Assembly: GCA_013214025.1 (NCBI GenBank) | Contig: JABSRN010000140.1 | Span: 1 to 64,000, forward strand | From: Polyangiaceae bacterium | GTDB lineage: Bacteria > Myxococcota_A > Polyangia > Polyangiales > Polyangiaceae | Length of the DNA stretch: 64,000 bases | Direction: 5' to 3' | In this document: positions 42,730-51,693 of the stretch, piece after piece | How the letters are laid out: each line of letters begins with the position of its first letter | Numbering within the stretch: the stretch's first letter is position 1 | Position numbers and translations under genes: made by a program | Notes under the pieces: model-generated | Databases searched by the model: none | What the model was told of the DNA's origin: nothing | What the model saw: only the letters and a program-made list of their open reading frames with translations

Positions 42730-45396
42730 ATGACGAACTTTCGGTTGCATCAGTCAATACTCTGCGCGCTTGCATTAGCAGGGGTTCTTGCCGGCAGTGC
42801 TTGCGACAGTAATGACCGCACACGCAGGGCCAGCGAAGACGATGGTGGCCCCCGTTACGCGGCTGGCATTCCCTCGCCCGACGCCTCTCCGGACAGCGCA
42901 CAGCCGGATGCGAGTGTGTCGGTCGTGAACGCCGCAATGGAAGCTCAGTTGGAAGCCGCGACCTCGGACGCTGTGGTGGATGCTGTGCCGGACGTCGCAC
43001 CTGCGCCCGCACCCACCGTCGTGCCGGTCTACCCGACAAACGGCGCCGGCTGGAACGCCTACGTGGTGTCCGACGGCACGAGCGACTTCGACGCGTCGGA
43101 CACTGCCTGCACCGGCGACGAGCCAGGCCAAGCATGTTCTGGTTGTCTGCACGGCGGCGAATTACGCACAGCAGAGTTCCTCAATCTCGCTAGCTGCAAC
43201 GGACTGACGGTGAGCGATACGCTCACCGCCTTTGCCTGGGTGTGCGACGACTCCTCTGGAACGGTGGTCGTCTCTTCCACAGCTCTGCTACCGAACAAAA
43301 AGTTGTCCGATCTGCTCGACATCGGGGGCGCGAGTTTTCTACCCAACGCGGTCGCCCTTCAGGACATCGGCGATGTGGTGGCACAGTCGATGACCACCGT
43401 GTGGTGGCCGACTGCGGTTGTCGCCATGACCGGCACCATGAACGCCACTGCCGATAGCATCGTACTGGTGCAAGCAGATCTCGTCGGCAACGTCGCCATG
43501 AACGCCACTTCCCGTGTTGCCATCGTGATTGCACCAGGAGCGACCCTGACAGGAACTGGCGCTGGTGGGGCCGTTGTCTCTGGGACTAACGCCAACTTCC
43601 TGTCCGTCGAAGGCGCTGTTCTGGCGACCGGCAAAACGTCCGGTGTCAGCTTCTACCGGGTAAAATGCCCAGTCATGACGGATCTGACGGCCACCGACGC
43701 ACTCACCGAAGGGATCCGTTGCGGCGAATGCCACCAGGGACGTTTTACGAATCTACAAGCGACAGGAGGCAATGGGAACGGCATCGAGCTGCATTCCACA
43801 CTGATCGACAAGTCCGCCGGTCACGTCGCGACCGGCCTCACCGCAACAAACAATGCGGGGACCGGCATCCTGATCGATTACTCGACAGCTATCGATGTAT
43901 CCGACGTGCTCGTCGACGGCAATGTGGGCACAGGTTTGGTCTTGAACTTCTCCGACGGCGCGCAGCTGCAAAACGTCACGGCGACCAACAATGGGCCCTT
44001 CGGCGTCGCGATGAGCTTCGATACAGATGCCTCCATCTTTAATATCACCGCGGCGGGGAACGCAAACGGTGTGCGGTTCGAGGACACAATTCGCGGCACC
44101 GTCGGAAACATCGAGGCGACGGGCAATGGGGATCTGGGCATTCAAATCATCTTGCAAGGCGCCAGTGCCGAGCGCTTGGACAACATATTTCAGCGATTGA
44201 CCGCCGTCGACAATGGTGGTTCGGGCATCACGTTCGCCGGGGACTTTGTCACGCACAACATCCTGCTTGACTGGGTCGCGACCAACAACGGGCGGCGCGG
44301 CGTGGAGATCACGAACCTTGACCACGCCGTCGTCATGGGGCTGATCACGAACAACAACCGCGACGAAGGAGCGTTTATCTCTGGCTGCCGGAACGTCACC
44401 CTGGCTAATTTCACCTCGACGCACAATGCAGAAGGCATGGAGATCCGCGACTGCGAAGGCGGCACCTTCTTCAACATGACCGCTGCCCAGAACGTGCAGA
44501 ACGGCATCACCATGATTAATTCGAGCTTCACCGCCGCGGAAAACTTGGCGACCTACGCCAACGGCGGTGACGGAATCGGGGTTTCTTCTCAGGGCTCCAG
44601 CAACACGGCGCACAATCTGCTTTCTACTGAGAACGGAGGCTTCGGTATCAGGCTTGGTAGTGGCACGGTGGTTTACAGCGGAGCTCTCGAGTTGGGCAGC
44701 AACAATGCCAATGGCATCCAGTGCAGCGTGGCCATCAACGCGTTTGGCTTGGACGACGGCGGCAGCGTCTGTGCCATCCAGGGAGCATCCACCGCTGCTC
44801 TCAGCTTGAACTCGTCAGCCGTGGGGGAAGTGTTTGGCCCGCTGACGATCGACGATGCCGAGAACCCAAGCGATACCAACGGCGCGGCGCCCTACGCAAA
44901 CATCGGAGACTGGACGAACTTTGAGACGCCAACAACGCTGTGGGGCAGAGACGGCACGAGTGTTACCGACGACACCAGTCGCGGACCTTGCGTGATTGGC
45001 GGAACTTGTCGGACTTGGGAGTGGGGTATACCCCTCGCGAGCACGTTCCTGCGCAATGCAACGCCGGCTCCGCCGAGCGGCGACGACACTGTTACGCAAA
45101 CTTGGTATGATTCGACGCCCGCCACGAGCCAGGCCGACTGCGACGATCTCAAGATCGGTTCCGTGTACGATTCCGGCGGAGGCAACTGCAAGACCACCTA
45201 CTTGCGCGCTGCTGTGGAAATCCCTCTAGACGGCATCGGCAATGAAGACGGCCTCTGCGATTCCGACGAACACTGTTTGTACTCACCGAATATTGGTGCC
45301 TACCAGGGGCACGAAAGCTTAGTTCAGGGCGAGCCCTTCGAAGGCGGCGCTATCACCGGCGTTTCACTCTGGCGGCACCCGGCCAACGGTTACTGA
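42730..45396 (+). CDS. Parallel beta-helix repeat lipoprotein
   Basis: The protein has 888 aa with GAGGG about 6 nt before the ATG. The signal peptide ends in VLAGSAC (a lipobox), followed by an Asp/Ala/Pro-rich linker to about residue 105. Residues about 225-680 consist of short turns with Asn/Gly ladders (ATNNAGTGILIDYS, ATNNGPFGVAMSFD, ATNNGRRGVEITNLD, TNNNRDEGAFISGC), the signature of right-handed parallel beta-helices. A cysteine-containing C-terminal region follows (ADCDDLKIGSVY, GNCKTTY, EDGLCDSDEHC). Such proteins bind or cut polysaccharides or act as adhesins; no polyuronate-lyase catalytic site was recognised. It lies next to the integrase and may be island cargo. Confidence 0.85.
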   Translation: MTNFRLHQSILCALALAGVLAGSACDSNDRTRRASEDDGGPRYAAGIPSPDASPDSAQPDASVSVVNAAMEAQLEAATSDAVVDAVPDVAPAPAPTVVPVYPTNGAGWNAYVVSDGTSDFDASDTACTGDEPGQACSGCLHGGELRTAEFLNLASCNGLTVSDTLTAFAWVCDDSSGTVVVSSTALLPNKKLSDLLDIGGASFLPNAVALQDIGDVVAQSMTTVWWPTAVVAMTGTMNATADSIVLVQADLVGNVAMNATSRVAIVIAPGATLTGTGAGGAVVSGTNANFLSVEGAVLATGKTSGVSFYRVKCPVMTDLTATDALTEGIRCGECHQGRFTNLQATGGNGNGIELHSTLIDKSAGHVATGLTATNNAGTGILIDYSTAIDVSDVLVDGNVGTGLVLNFSDGAQLQNVTATNNGPFGVAMSFDTDASIFNITAAGNANGVRFEDTIRGTVGNIEATGNGDLGIQIILQGASAERLDNIFQRLTAVDNGGSGITFAGDFVTHNILLDWVATNNGRRGVEITNLDHAVVMGLITNNNRDEGAFISGCRNVTLANFTSTHNAEGMEIRDCEGGTFFNMTAAQNVQNGITMINSSFTAAENLATYANGGDGIGVSSQGSSNTAHNLLSTENGGFGIRLGSGTVVYSGALELGSNNANGIQCSVAINAFGLDDGGSVCAIQGASTAALSLNSSAVGEVFGPLTIDDAENPSDTNGAAPYANIGDWTNFETPTTLWGRDGTSVTDDTSRGPCVIGGTCRTWEWGIPLASTFLRNATPAPPSGDDTVTQTWYDSTPATSQADCDDLKIGSVYDSGGGNCKTTYLRAAVEIPLDGIGNEDGLCDSDEHCLYSPNIGAYQGHESLVQGEPFEGGAITGVSLWRHPANGY

Positions 45397-45858
45397 CCGA
45401 GGACAGGAATTCCAAAGCCCTGTCGCCTGCCCGTGACAGACGGCTACGCTCTGCCGTTCCGCCCCCGACCGTTCACTATCCCGCGGTCACCGCGGATTCG
45501 AGTCGCTGGGAAGACGTGAGAGGAGCGTTTGCCCCTGGGGGCCCCGGGGTGGCTGTTGAGTGGGCTAATGAAGCTCCCGTGGGACGAGCGGTAGCTCCTC
45601 GCCCTGAATGCGTTGGAGCCGGCCAACGATGAGGTCGAATCGGGCCATGAAGAGGCATGGCAAGACGAGATGCCCGTAGGCGTGAGTCTGTAAAGAACGG
45701 CGAAACCAAGCTGTACACGTGGGAAGAAGTCAAAGCTGCGGCGATGGCTCCCGTGACAGACGAGTAGTCCGTTGACGTATCCGATGCGCTTCGTGGAGGA
45801 GGCGTAAGCAGAGATTGTCCACGAACGGCGATAGTACCTGAGGCGAGCGGGTGAGCGA
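45397..45858. other. Non-coding spacer left of the IS remnant
   Basis: There are no supported genes. The long minus-strand open frame across the interval has no domain and is rich in Ser/Arg, as expected for an antisense frame in GC-rich DNA. The sequence looks like degraded mobile-element flank. Confidence 0.4.
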
Positions 45859-45911
45859 GTGTATCCCGTCAGCTGAATTCGGACAGAAACAGGGTCTGAT
45901 CTAAGAGACAA
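45859..45911 (+). repeat. 53-bp IS-end repeat, copy A
   Basis: It begins GTGTATCCCGTCAGCTGAAT and ends at AGACAA. Copy B at 59525-59577 is in the same orientation with three mismatches. It contains the likely terminal inverted repeat of the IS3-like element, since the transposase gene starts just inside it. Confidence 0.9.
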
Positions 45912-45946
45912 GCCGGAGGGTGAAGAGCTCTCCTCAGGAGTCTCAA

Positions 45947-46240
45947 ATGCCACGAAAGAATCAGTCGGGCGAAGCCGCGGTCAACGAAATCACACGCAGA
46001 ACATGCCGGAAGTTCTCAGCCGAAGAGAAAGTCCGCATTGTGCTTGAAGGATTGCGAGGCGAGCAAGGCATAGCCGCGCTCTGTCGCGGTGAAGGGATAG
46101 CCCCCAATCGCTACTGCCGTTGGAGCAAGGATTCCCTTGAGGCCGGCAAGAAGCGGCTGTCGGGAGACACAGTCCGCGAGGCCAAATCGAGCGAGGTGAA
46201 GGGCCTACGCAAACGGGCATTCCGAAAGTTACGCAAGTGA
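45947..46240 (+). pseudogene. IS3-family transposase OrfA, truncated
   Basis: The remaining frame encodes 97 aa from the ATG at 45947 (AGGAG 7 nt upstream). The helix-turn-helix of IS3/IS911-type OrfA is clear: CRKFSAEEKVRIVLEGLRGE, IAALCRGEGIAPNRY and WSKDSLEAGKKRLSGD. After SSEVKGLRKRA the match is lost and the frame ends in RKLRK, where OrfA should continue with its leucine zipper and frameshift into OrfB. Hence it is inactive. Confidence 0.8.
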
Positions 46241-46445
46241 CAACACAATCATCCCGCGTCGCGCTTCACACGCAGCTCGCAACGAGCACTCGGCTCTCGC
46301 GGCACGTCATCTGTAGTGCGAGTATGACTCGTCGCACTCGCACTCAAATTCTTGGCTCGCTGCCTCTACCCCCGGAAGCTAGCTGCTCGATTTGCGTAGG
46401 TGTCACGATTTGCGTAGGTGTCACGATTCGCGGTAGCTTGAAAAC

Positions 46446-48497
46446 ATGAGGCGGATGCGTGGAGAACTGGCTGACCAATTCTGGCGGTGGCTCGTTGCCG
46501 GAGTCATTGGCGGTACGTTAGCGGCTAGTATCGAGTATTCGCTGATTGCGCTGACCGTCCCTCTTTTGACTTCCGATCTACTGGGGGCCACCCAGCTCCT
46601 GATGACGCTGTTCGCACTCTATGGTAGTTTCGGAGTGCTGTTGGCCCCGCTCGGCATTGGCTTGGAGCGGTTCATCGGATCTCGTGGCTTCCCACCGGCC
46701 TGGGTGATGTGGACAGTCGCTGGGATGGGACCGTTTAGCGGGGCCGTCGTAATCGCCGCGGTCGAGCTTGTGGGGGCGCCTGTATCGACGGAGTTTCCCG
46801 GCCGTGTCGCCTTGTTGCGGAACCTGGTGATCGTCGCTGCCATTTGTGTCTGCGCTGTGCTTTCCGCGGGCTTGGGTTATCTGCTCAAGAAACATCTGGC
46901 CTCCGCTCGCATACTCTCGTCCCAGCGTGCCGTGGCAACCGGTTTGGTCGGGATGGCGGCGTTCCTCGGATTCTTTTGCGTGCTTGCAGCGTTGGCGCCG
47001 GTGCACTTGCTGGGCGAGATCACTGCCACAACCGTGGCAGCTCTGGCTCTCTCAGTGCTTGCCGCCAGATGGTGGACAGCGGGCCTCGTTCGCCGTACCG
47101 GGCAGCGGTGTGCGGTAGCTTTCACGTTTGTTGCGCTAGTGAGCGTGACGGTGTCGGCACATGACCACCACGCGCGGTTCCTGCTGCACCACCACTGCCC
47201 GGGCGCAGCCCGACTCGCCGGTATTGCGCGGAACCTCGTTGATCTGGACGGCGACAAAACCATCGCCCTCTGGCTCGGCGGCACGGACTGCGCGGAGGGC
47301 GATGCGACCGTCGGCGGCATCACCCGCGAAATCCCCGGGGACGGCGTCGATCAAGATTGTCGTGGTGGGGATGCCCCTAGGCCGATGCCAACTCCGCCCG
47401 CGACACTCTGGAAGGGATGCAGCAGTCAGTCGAGGAATGTAATTCTGATTACGATTGATGCGCTTCGGGCAGAAGCTCTGAACCCCAAAACGATGCCCAA
47501 TGCTTCAGCCCTGGCTAGTGAATCTCAGCTATTCACACGGGCCTATTCGCCGGCGACACACACGCGGCTCTCTCTCGCATCGTTGTTTGGTGGCATCGTG
47601 CCGTCGGACCTAGGAAGCGAGAACATGTTGGTTGCGCCCGACATGAACATCGGAAAGCACGTCGCCTTACGGTTCCAGGGCGCCGGGTATCAAACCTTTG
47701 CTTTGAACCCTTTTTTCCAGAACCATGAATCACGCGGGCTTTTTCGGGGCTTCGACCATGTCAATCGGGACCTGCACGATTTGCGTGCCAACTCGCCCAA
47801 GTTCACGATCAGTTCTGGGGGCATGACAACAGCGGGCATCGCTCACATTCAAAAGCTGAGAGCTGAACGCTTCTTCGCGTGGATTCACTACCCCGACCTT
47901 CATGCTCCCTATGGGGCGTTGTTTGGGGATCCGGACAAATCACCGACAGAGCAATATTTCGATGATGTGAGATATACGGACATGCATCTCGGTAGGCTTC
48001 TACAGTACCTGCAATCCAGTCGGCTCTTTGCCGACACGGTGATCGCCGTGAGTTCGGATCATGGCGAAGATTTGGGTGAGTACGGAACAGAGGGACACGG
48101 GCCTCACCTCTACGAGACCAGCGTCCACGTCCCATTGGTTGTCTATGTACCGGGGTGTCCACCCCGCGTTCGTCACGAACCGGTTAGCCTGAGCCGGTTG
48201 GGTGCTACGTTGGAAGTACTGTCGGGTCAAAGCCCCCATGGCTTGACGCTTTTGCCGGGGCACACTGACCTTGTTCCCGTAGTAGCCGAGGTTGTGCAGT
48301 TTCTTGATTATATGAAGCGCGCTGTTATCGGAGCCCGCTTCAAGTTGATCGTGGACGTTCGGAACGGCGGTCGAGTCCTGTTCGATCTCCAGAACGACCC
48401 GGGCGAACGCAATAACGTGTACCGGAGCCATCCGCGAGAGGCCGAAAGGCTCGAAGCCATGTATCAGCGCTGGCTCGATAATCCAGGTCAGCGCTGA
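46446..48497 (+). CDS. Membrane sulfatase/alkaline phosphatase-superfamily protein with MopE-type motif
   Basis: The protein has 683 aa. Five or six transmembrane segments (about 14-240) are followed by a MopE-type metal-binding repeat (266-309: LVDLDGDKTIALWLGGTDCA, then EIPGDGVDQDC) and a sulfatase domain (about 330-655). Metal-site residues include Asp338 in LITIDALRA and SSDHGEDLG. The nucleophile region reads AYSPATHTRLSLASLFGG: there is no C-x-P-x-R formylglycine motif, so a Thr or Ser nucleophile, as in phosphotransferase members, is likely. It may transfer or remove phosphate or sulfate groups on surface glycans. It precedes the pseudaminic acid genes by 155 bp. Confidence 0.83.
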   Translation: MRRMRGELADQFWRWLVAGVIGGTLAASIEYSLIALTVPLLTSDLLGATQLLMTLFALYGSFGVLLAPLGIGLERFIGSRGFPPAWVMWTVAGMGPFSGAVVIAAVELVGAPVSTEFPGRVALLRNLVIVAAICVCAVLSAGLGYLLKKHLASARILSSQRAVATGLVGMAAFLGFFCVLAALAPVHLLGEITATTVAALALSVLAARWWTAGLVRRTGQRCAVAFTFVALVSVTVSAHDHHARFLLHHHCPGAARLAGIARNLVDLDGDKTIALWLGGTDCAEGDATVGGITREIPGDGVDQDCRGGDAPRPMPTPPATLWKGCSSQSRNVILITIDALRAEALNPKTMPNASALASESQLFTRAYSPATHTRLSLASLFGGIVPSDLGSENMLVAPDMNIGKHVALRFQGAGYQTFALNPFFQNHESRGLFRGFDHVNRDLHDLRANSPKFTISSGGMTTAGIAHIQKLRAERFFAWIHYPDLHAPYGALFGDPDKSPTEQYFDDVRYTDMHLGRLLQYLQSSRLFADTVIAVSSDHGEDLGEYGTEGHGPHLYETSVHVPLVVYVPGCPPRVRHEPVSLSRLGATLEVLSGQSPHGLTLLPGHTDLVPVVAEVVQFLDYMKRAVIGARFKLIVDVRNGGRVLFDLQNDPGERNNVYRSHPREAERLEAMYQRWLDNPGQR

Positions 48498-48652
48498 CCG
48501 CCCTAGGAACTCGGCGTCGGGGAGTGCCCCGACTGCCATCCCCCAGTTTTTCTCGATTTCGCTCCGATGAGGGCCTATCAGCACGATATTCAGCCCCCCC
48601 GGGCGACGGCCCGATGTCGCCTTGCCCGACGATTCCCGCTAGGGTCCCCCGA

Positions 48653-49834
48653 GTGACTGATCCAGGCGAGGGCACCCAGCCATTTATTCCCTACGGCCGA
48701 CAAGACGTCGACGAAGAAGACATCGCTGCCGTAGTGGCGGTCCTACGTTCGGACTTCCTCACCACCGGTCCGGCCGTCAGCGGATTCGAAGCCGCCCTGG
48801 CGAAACGGGTCGGGGCCAAGTACGCAGTCGCCGTCAGCAGCGGTACCTTCGCACTGCACGCGGCCTACTTTGCCGCCGGAGTGGGCCCGGGCGACGAGGT
48901 CTTGGTACCGGCCATGACCTTTGTGGCCACCGCCAACGCCGCTCGTTATCTCGACGCCAATCCCCGTTTCGTCGACGTCGACGCCAGCACGGGATTAATG
49001 ACCACCAGCTCTCTGGAGGCTGTCTCGAGCGACAAGCTGAAGGTAGTGGCGCCGGTGCATCTCAACGGCATGCCCGTGGATATGCAACAGATCGCGGCCT
49101 GGGCACGACCGCGGGGAATCAAGATCGTTGAAGACGCAGCCCACGCCCTAGGTGCCGACTATCAGGGGCAACCCGTCGGCAGCTGCGAACACAGCGACAT
49201 GGCGATTTTTTCCTTTCACCCGGTCAAGCACATCACCACCGGCGAGGGCGGAGCTATCGTCACCAACGACGAGAAGCTGTTTCGGCAACTCCAACTGTTC
49301 CGCAATCACGGCATGACTCGGGAAGACAGCGAGCTACTCTCTGAATCTCCAGGGCCGTGGTACTACGAACAGCAACTGCTCGGCCACAACGGGCGGCTCA
49401 GCGACATTCAGGCTGCCCTGGGTATCACCCAACTGGCGAAGCTCGACGGCTACGTTGCCCAACGTCGGGCGCTCGCGGCACACTATGATCAGGCCCTAGT
49501 ATCCTTGGCTGCGGTCACTCCCGTCCCGGGTAACAGCTCTGCCGCCAGCAGTGCCTATCATCTATACGCACTGCAGATCGACTTCGCAGGCTGCGGCGTG
49601 TCCCGCAAAACCGTGATGGGCCGACTCCGCGACCGCGGTATCGGCAGCCAGGTGCACTACATTCCGGTGCCCCAACAACCTTACTACCAACGCTTGGGAC
49701 AGCAGCCTGAGGACTATCCTGGAGCGCAGCAGTACTACGCCGGAGCCTTGTCCTTGCCGCTGTTCCCCCGAATGACTGAGGCCAACGTGGGTCGCGTGAC
49801 CGACGCCCTTCGCTCGGCTTTGGGCGACTGCTAA
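48653..49834 (+). CDS. pseC: UDP-4-amino-4,6-dideoxy-N-acetyl-altrosamine transaminase
   Basis: The protein has 393 aa from the GTG at 48653 (AGGG 8 nt upstream). It is a DegT/DnrJ/EryC1-type PLP aminotransferase. It starts with FIPYGRQDVDEEDIAAVVAV; VAVSSGTFALHAAYFAAG, the KIVEDAAHALGADYQG motif with phosphate-binding residues, and SFHPVKHITTGEGGAIVTN with the PLP lysine (in HPVKHI) are intact. The C-terminal GSQVHYIPVPQQPYY is characteristic of PseC. It aminates the PseB product in pseudaminic acid synthesis. It opens the cluster; the next gene begins 20 bp later. Confidence 0.9.
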   Translation: MTDPGEGTQPFIPYGRQDVDEEDIAAVVAVLRSDFLTTGPAVSGFEAALAKRVGAKYAVAVSSGTFALHAAYFAAGVGPGDEVLVPAMTFVATANAARYLDANPRFVDVDASTGLMTTSSLEAVSSDKLKVVAPVHLNGMPVDMQQIAAWARPRGIKIVEDAAHALGADYQGQPVGSCEHSDMAIFSFHPVKHITTGEGGAIVTNDEKLFRQLQLFRNHGMTREDSELLSESPGPWYYEQQLLGHNGRLSDIQAALGITQLAKLDGYVAQRRALAAHYDQALVSLAAVTPVPGNSSAASSAYHLYALQIDFAGCGVSRKTVMGRLRDRGIGSQVHYIPVPQQPYYQRLGQQPEDYPGAQQYYAGALSLPLFPRMTEANVGRVTDALRSALGDC

Positions 49835-49854
49835 AATCCCTACTCAGAGTCATC

Positions 49855-51693
49855 GTGAGCCCCCCAGCTGTTGTCGTTATCATCCAGGCCCGTATGGGGT
49901 CTTCCCGGCTGCCCAACAAGGTGTTGCTTCCGCTGGGGACCCACTCCGTGCTGGCCCATGTCGTGCGGCGACTCAAACAAGTAGGCAGCATCCACTCCCT
50001 AGTCATCGCCACCACCGAAGCGAGCGCGGACGACGCCATTGTCACGGCCGCCCAAGAACTAAACGTCGGCGTATTCCGCGGCTCGGAAAACGACGTGCTC
50101 AGCCGCTACTACGAGGCCGCCAAACTGTCGACCGCCGAGGTCATCGTCCGGATCACCGCCGATTGCCCAATGATCGACCCTATGGAAGTCGACCGAGTCA
50201 TCACGGCCTTCCTGGAGCGACTCGGCACCCCAGACGAAATCGACTACGCAAGCAATCAAGCCGGGACCGACCGCCGCATCCCCCACGGACAAGATGTGGA
50301 GGTGTTCAGCATGAACGCCCTCACGGTCGCCCAACAAAAAGCCACCGACCCGGGGGACCGCGAACACGTTACGCCATATTTGTATCGTACTCCCGGACGC
50401 TTTCGCACACGGCTTAGTCATTATGCCGGCGCGGACTTGTCCCACCTTCGACTCACCCTGGACACCCCGGCCGACTTGCAGCAGCTTCAGGCAGTAGTGC
50501 TAGCCTGCGGGGATGATGCCAGCCTAGAACAGATCGCCAGCTACCTGGAAGCTCACCCAGAGGTGGTAGCACTCAATGCTCATACCCAGCAGAAGGGCCT
50601 CCTGAGCGATAGCGATCAACGCCGCCAACGCATAGCCGGCCGGCTGTTGCTCGGGCGTGCCGACGCTAACTCAGAGATCGGCTTCGGCCATGTGAGCCGC
50701 CTGGGTGCCCTGTTGACGGCCTGGGTCGAACACGGCGGTCGCGCCATGCTGCTAACCGGAGAGCTGCGCGGAGCGGTTCGGCAGCGGCTCGTGGACGCCG
50801 GCGTCCGCATCGAATCCATAGACGAACGAGATAGCCACGCCGATATCCAACGTAGCTTAGTGGTCGCCAAAGAAAGCCAGGCTGCGGCGATCGCGGTGGA
50901 CAGCTATCAATACGACCGCTTCCAGCTTGAGCGGCTGCGCGAACTCTTTCCCACTCTGTCCATGGACGATCTTGCCGAACAAGGCGTCAGCACCGATTTG
51001 GTCGTCAACCAGAACCTCAATTTTCCGGCGGATCGATACGGCGATGTGAAGCCAACGCGGCGGCTCTTGGTCGGTGCCCCCTACGTGCTGCTCCGACCGG
51101 AGATTCGTGCAGCCTTGGCCAACGCGACCACAAGCGGAACCGACGATCCCGACCCGTCCCCCCGACTGCTACTGAGTTTCGGCGGCTCCGACCCTCTTGG
51201 GCTGACCCTCCCCATAGTGGAGCGTTTGCTCCCCCAGCTGGGCACCGCCAAACTAATCGTAATGCTCGGCCCCGGGGTCTCCGCACGAACGAAGGCCGAG
51301 CTAGCGAAACAGCAACATCCCGCGCTCAGCCTGCACGAGGATGTGACGAATATAGTGCCCCTACTACGATCGGCAACCCTGGCGCTGGTGGCGGCTGGCT
51401 CCACAGCGTGGGAGTTGTGCGCTCTAGCCGTTCCGGCGATGTTGGTAACGGTCGCGAAGAACCAGCTAGACGTTGCCTCTGCGCTCTCCGACACAGGCGC
51501 GGCGGTGCACCGGCACTGGAGCGGCAGCGAAAGCGCCGACGAGATATCTGCGAGTGTTCTGGAGCTACTAGCCGACGGCCCTCAGCTCCAACAGCTCGCG
51601 CAGCGCGCCCAGAAGCTGATTGACGGCCGCGGTGTGTTCCGAGTGATTGACGCACTGCTAGAGGTGATCGACCATCGGCAGGCAAAGCCATGA
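49855..51693 (+). CDS. PseF-PseG fusion: SpsF-like cytidylyltransferase plus UDP-sugar hydrolase
   Basis: The protein has 612 aa with a GTG start. The N-terminal half (about 5-240) is an SpsF/PseF-type cytidylyltransferase: VVIIQARMGSSRLPNKVLLP nucleotide-binding start, VIRITADCP-like VIVRITADCPMIDP and GQDVEVFS. The C-terminal half (about 262-600) is PseG: GRADANSEIGFGHVSRLGAL with the family His, MDDLAEQGVSTDLVVNQN, LLSFGGSDPLG and LALVAAGSTAWELCALAVP. PseG removes UDP from the 2,4-diacetamido sugar, and PseF makes CMP-pseudaminate. These are the fourth and last steps, so the fused domains are not consecutive. The gene overlaps pseI by 4 bp. Confidence 0.9.
   Translation: MSPPAVVVIIQARMGSSRLPNKVLLPLGTHSVLAHVVRRLKQVGSIHSLVIATTEASADDAIVTAAQELNVGVFRGSENDVLSRYYEAAKLSTAEVIVRITADCPMIDPMEVDRVITAFLERLGTPDEIDYASNQAGTDRRIPHGQDVEVFSMNALTVAQQKATDPGDREHVTPYLYRTPGRFRTRLSHYAGADLSHLRLTLDTPADLQQLQAVVLACGDDASLEQIASYLEAHPEVVALNAHTQQKGLLSDSDQRRQRIAGRLLLGRADANSEIGFGHVSRLGALLTAWVEHGGRAMLLTGELRGAVRQRLVDAGVRIESIDERDSHADIQRSLVVAKESQAAAIAVDSYQYDRFQLERLRELFPTLSMDDLAEQGVSTDLVVNQNLNFPADRYGDVKPTRRLLVGAPYVLLRPEIRAALANATTSGTDDPDPSPRLLLSFGGSDPLGLTLPIVERLLPQLGTAKLIVMLGPGVSARTKAELAKQQHPALSLHEDVTNIVPLLRSATLALVAAGSTAWELCALAVPAMLVTVAKNQLDVASALSDTGAAVHRHWSGSESADEISASVLELLADGPQLQQLAQRAQKLIDGRGVFRVIDALLEVIDHRQAKP

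Larger units (their letters stand above)
45859..46240 (+). mobile_element. Remnant of an IS3-family insertion sequence
   Basis: The left end is a 53-bp segment that also occurs at 59525-59577 (50 of 53 identical). It is followed 35 bp later by a transposase orfA whose C-terminal end is lost. No orfB and no matching right end were found. The element is therefore a decayed fragment. Confidence 0.75.

Noticed and set aside
43753-44613. Minus-strand open frame of 286 codons inside the beta-helix gene
   Set aside because: The repeated coding sequence on the plus strand generates it; it has no family match.
45444-45953. Minus-strand 169-codon open frame left of the IS remnant
   Set aside because: Ser/Arg-rich with no domain and crossing the IS end; resembles spurious frames in GC-rich mobile DNA.
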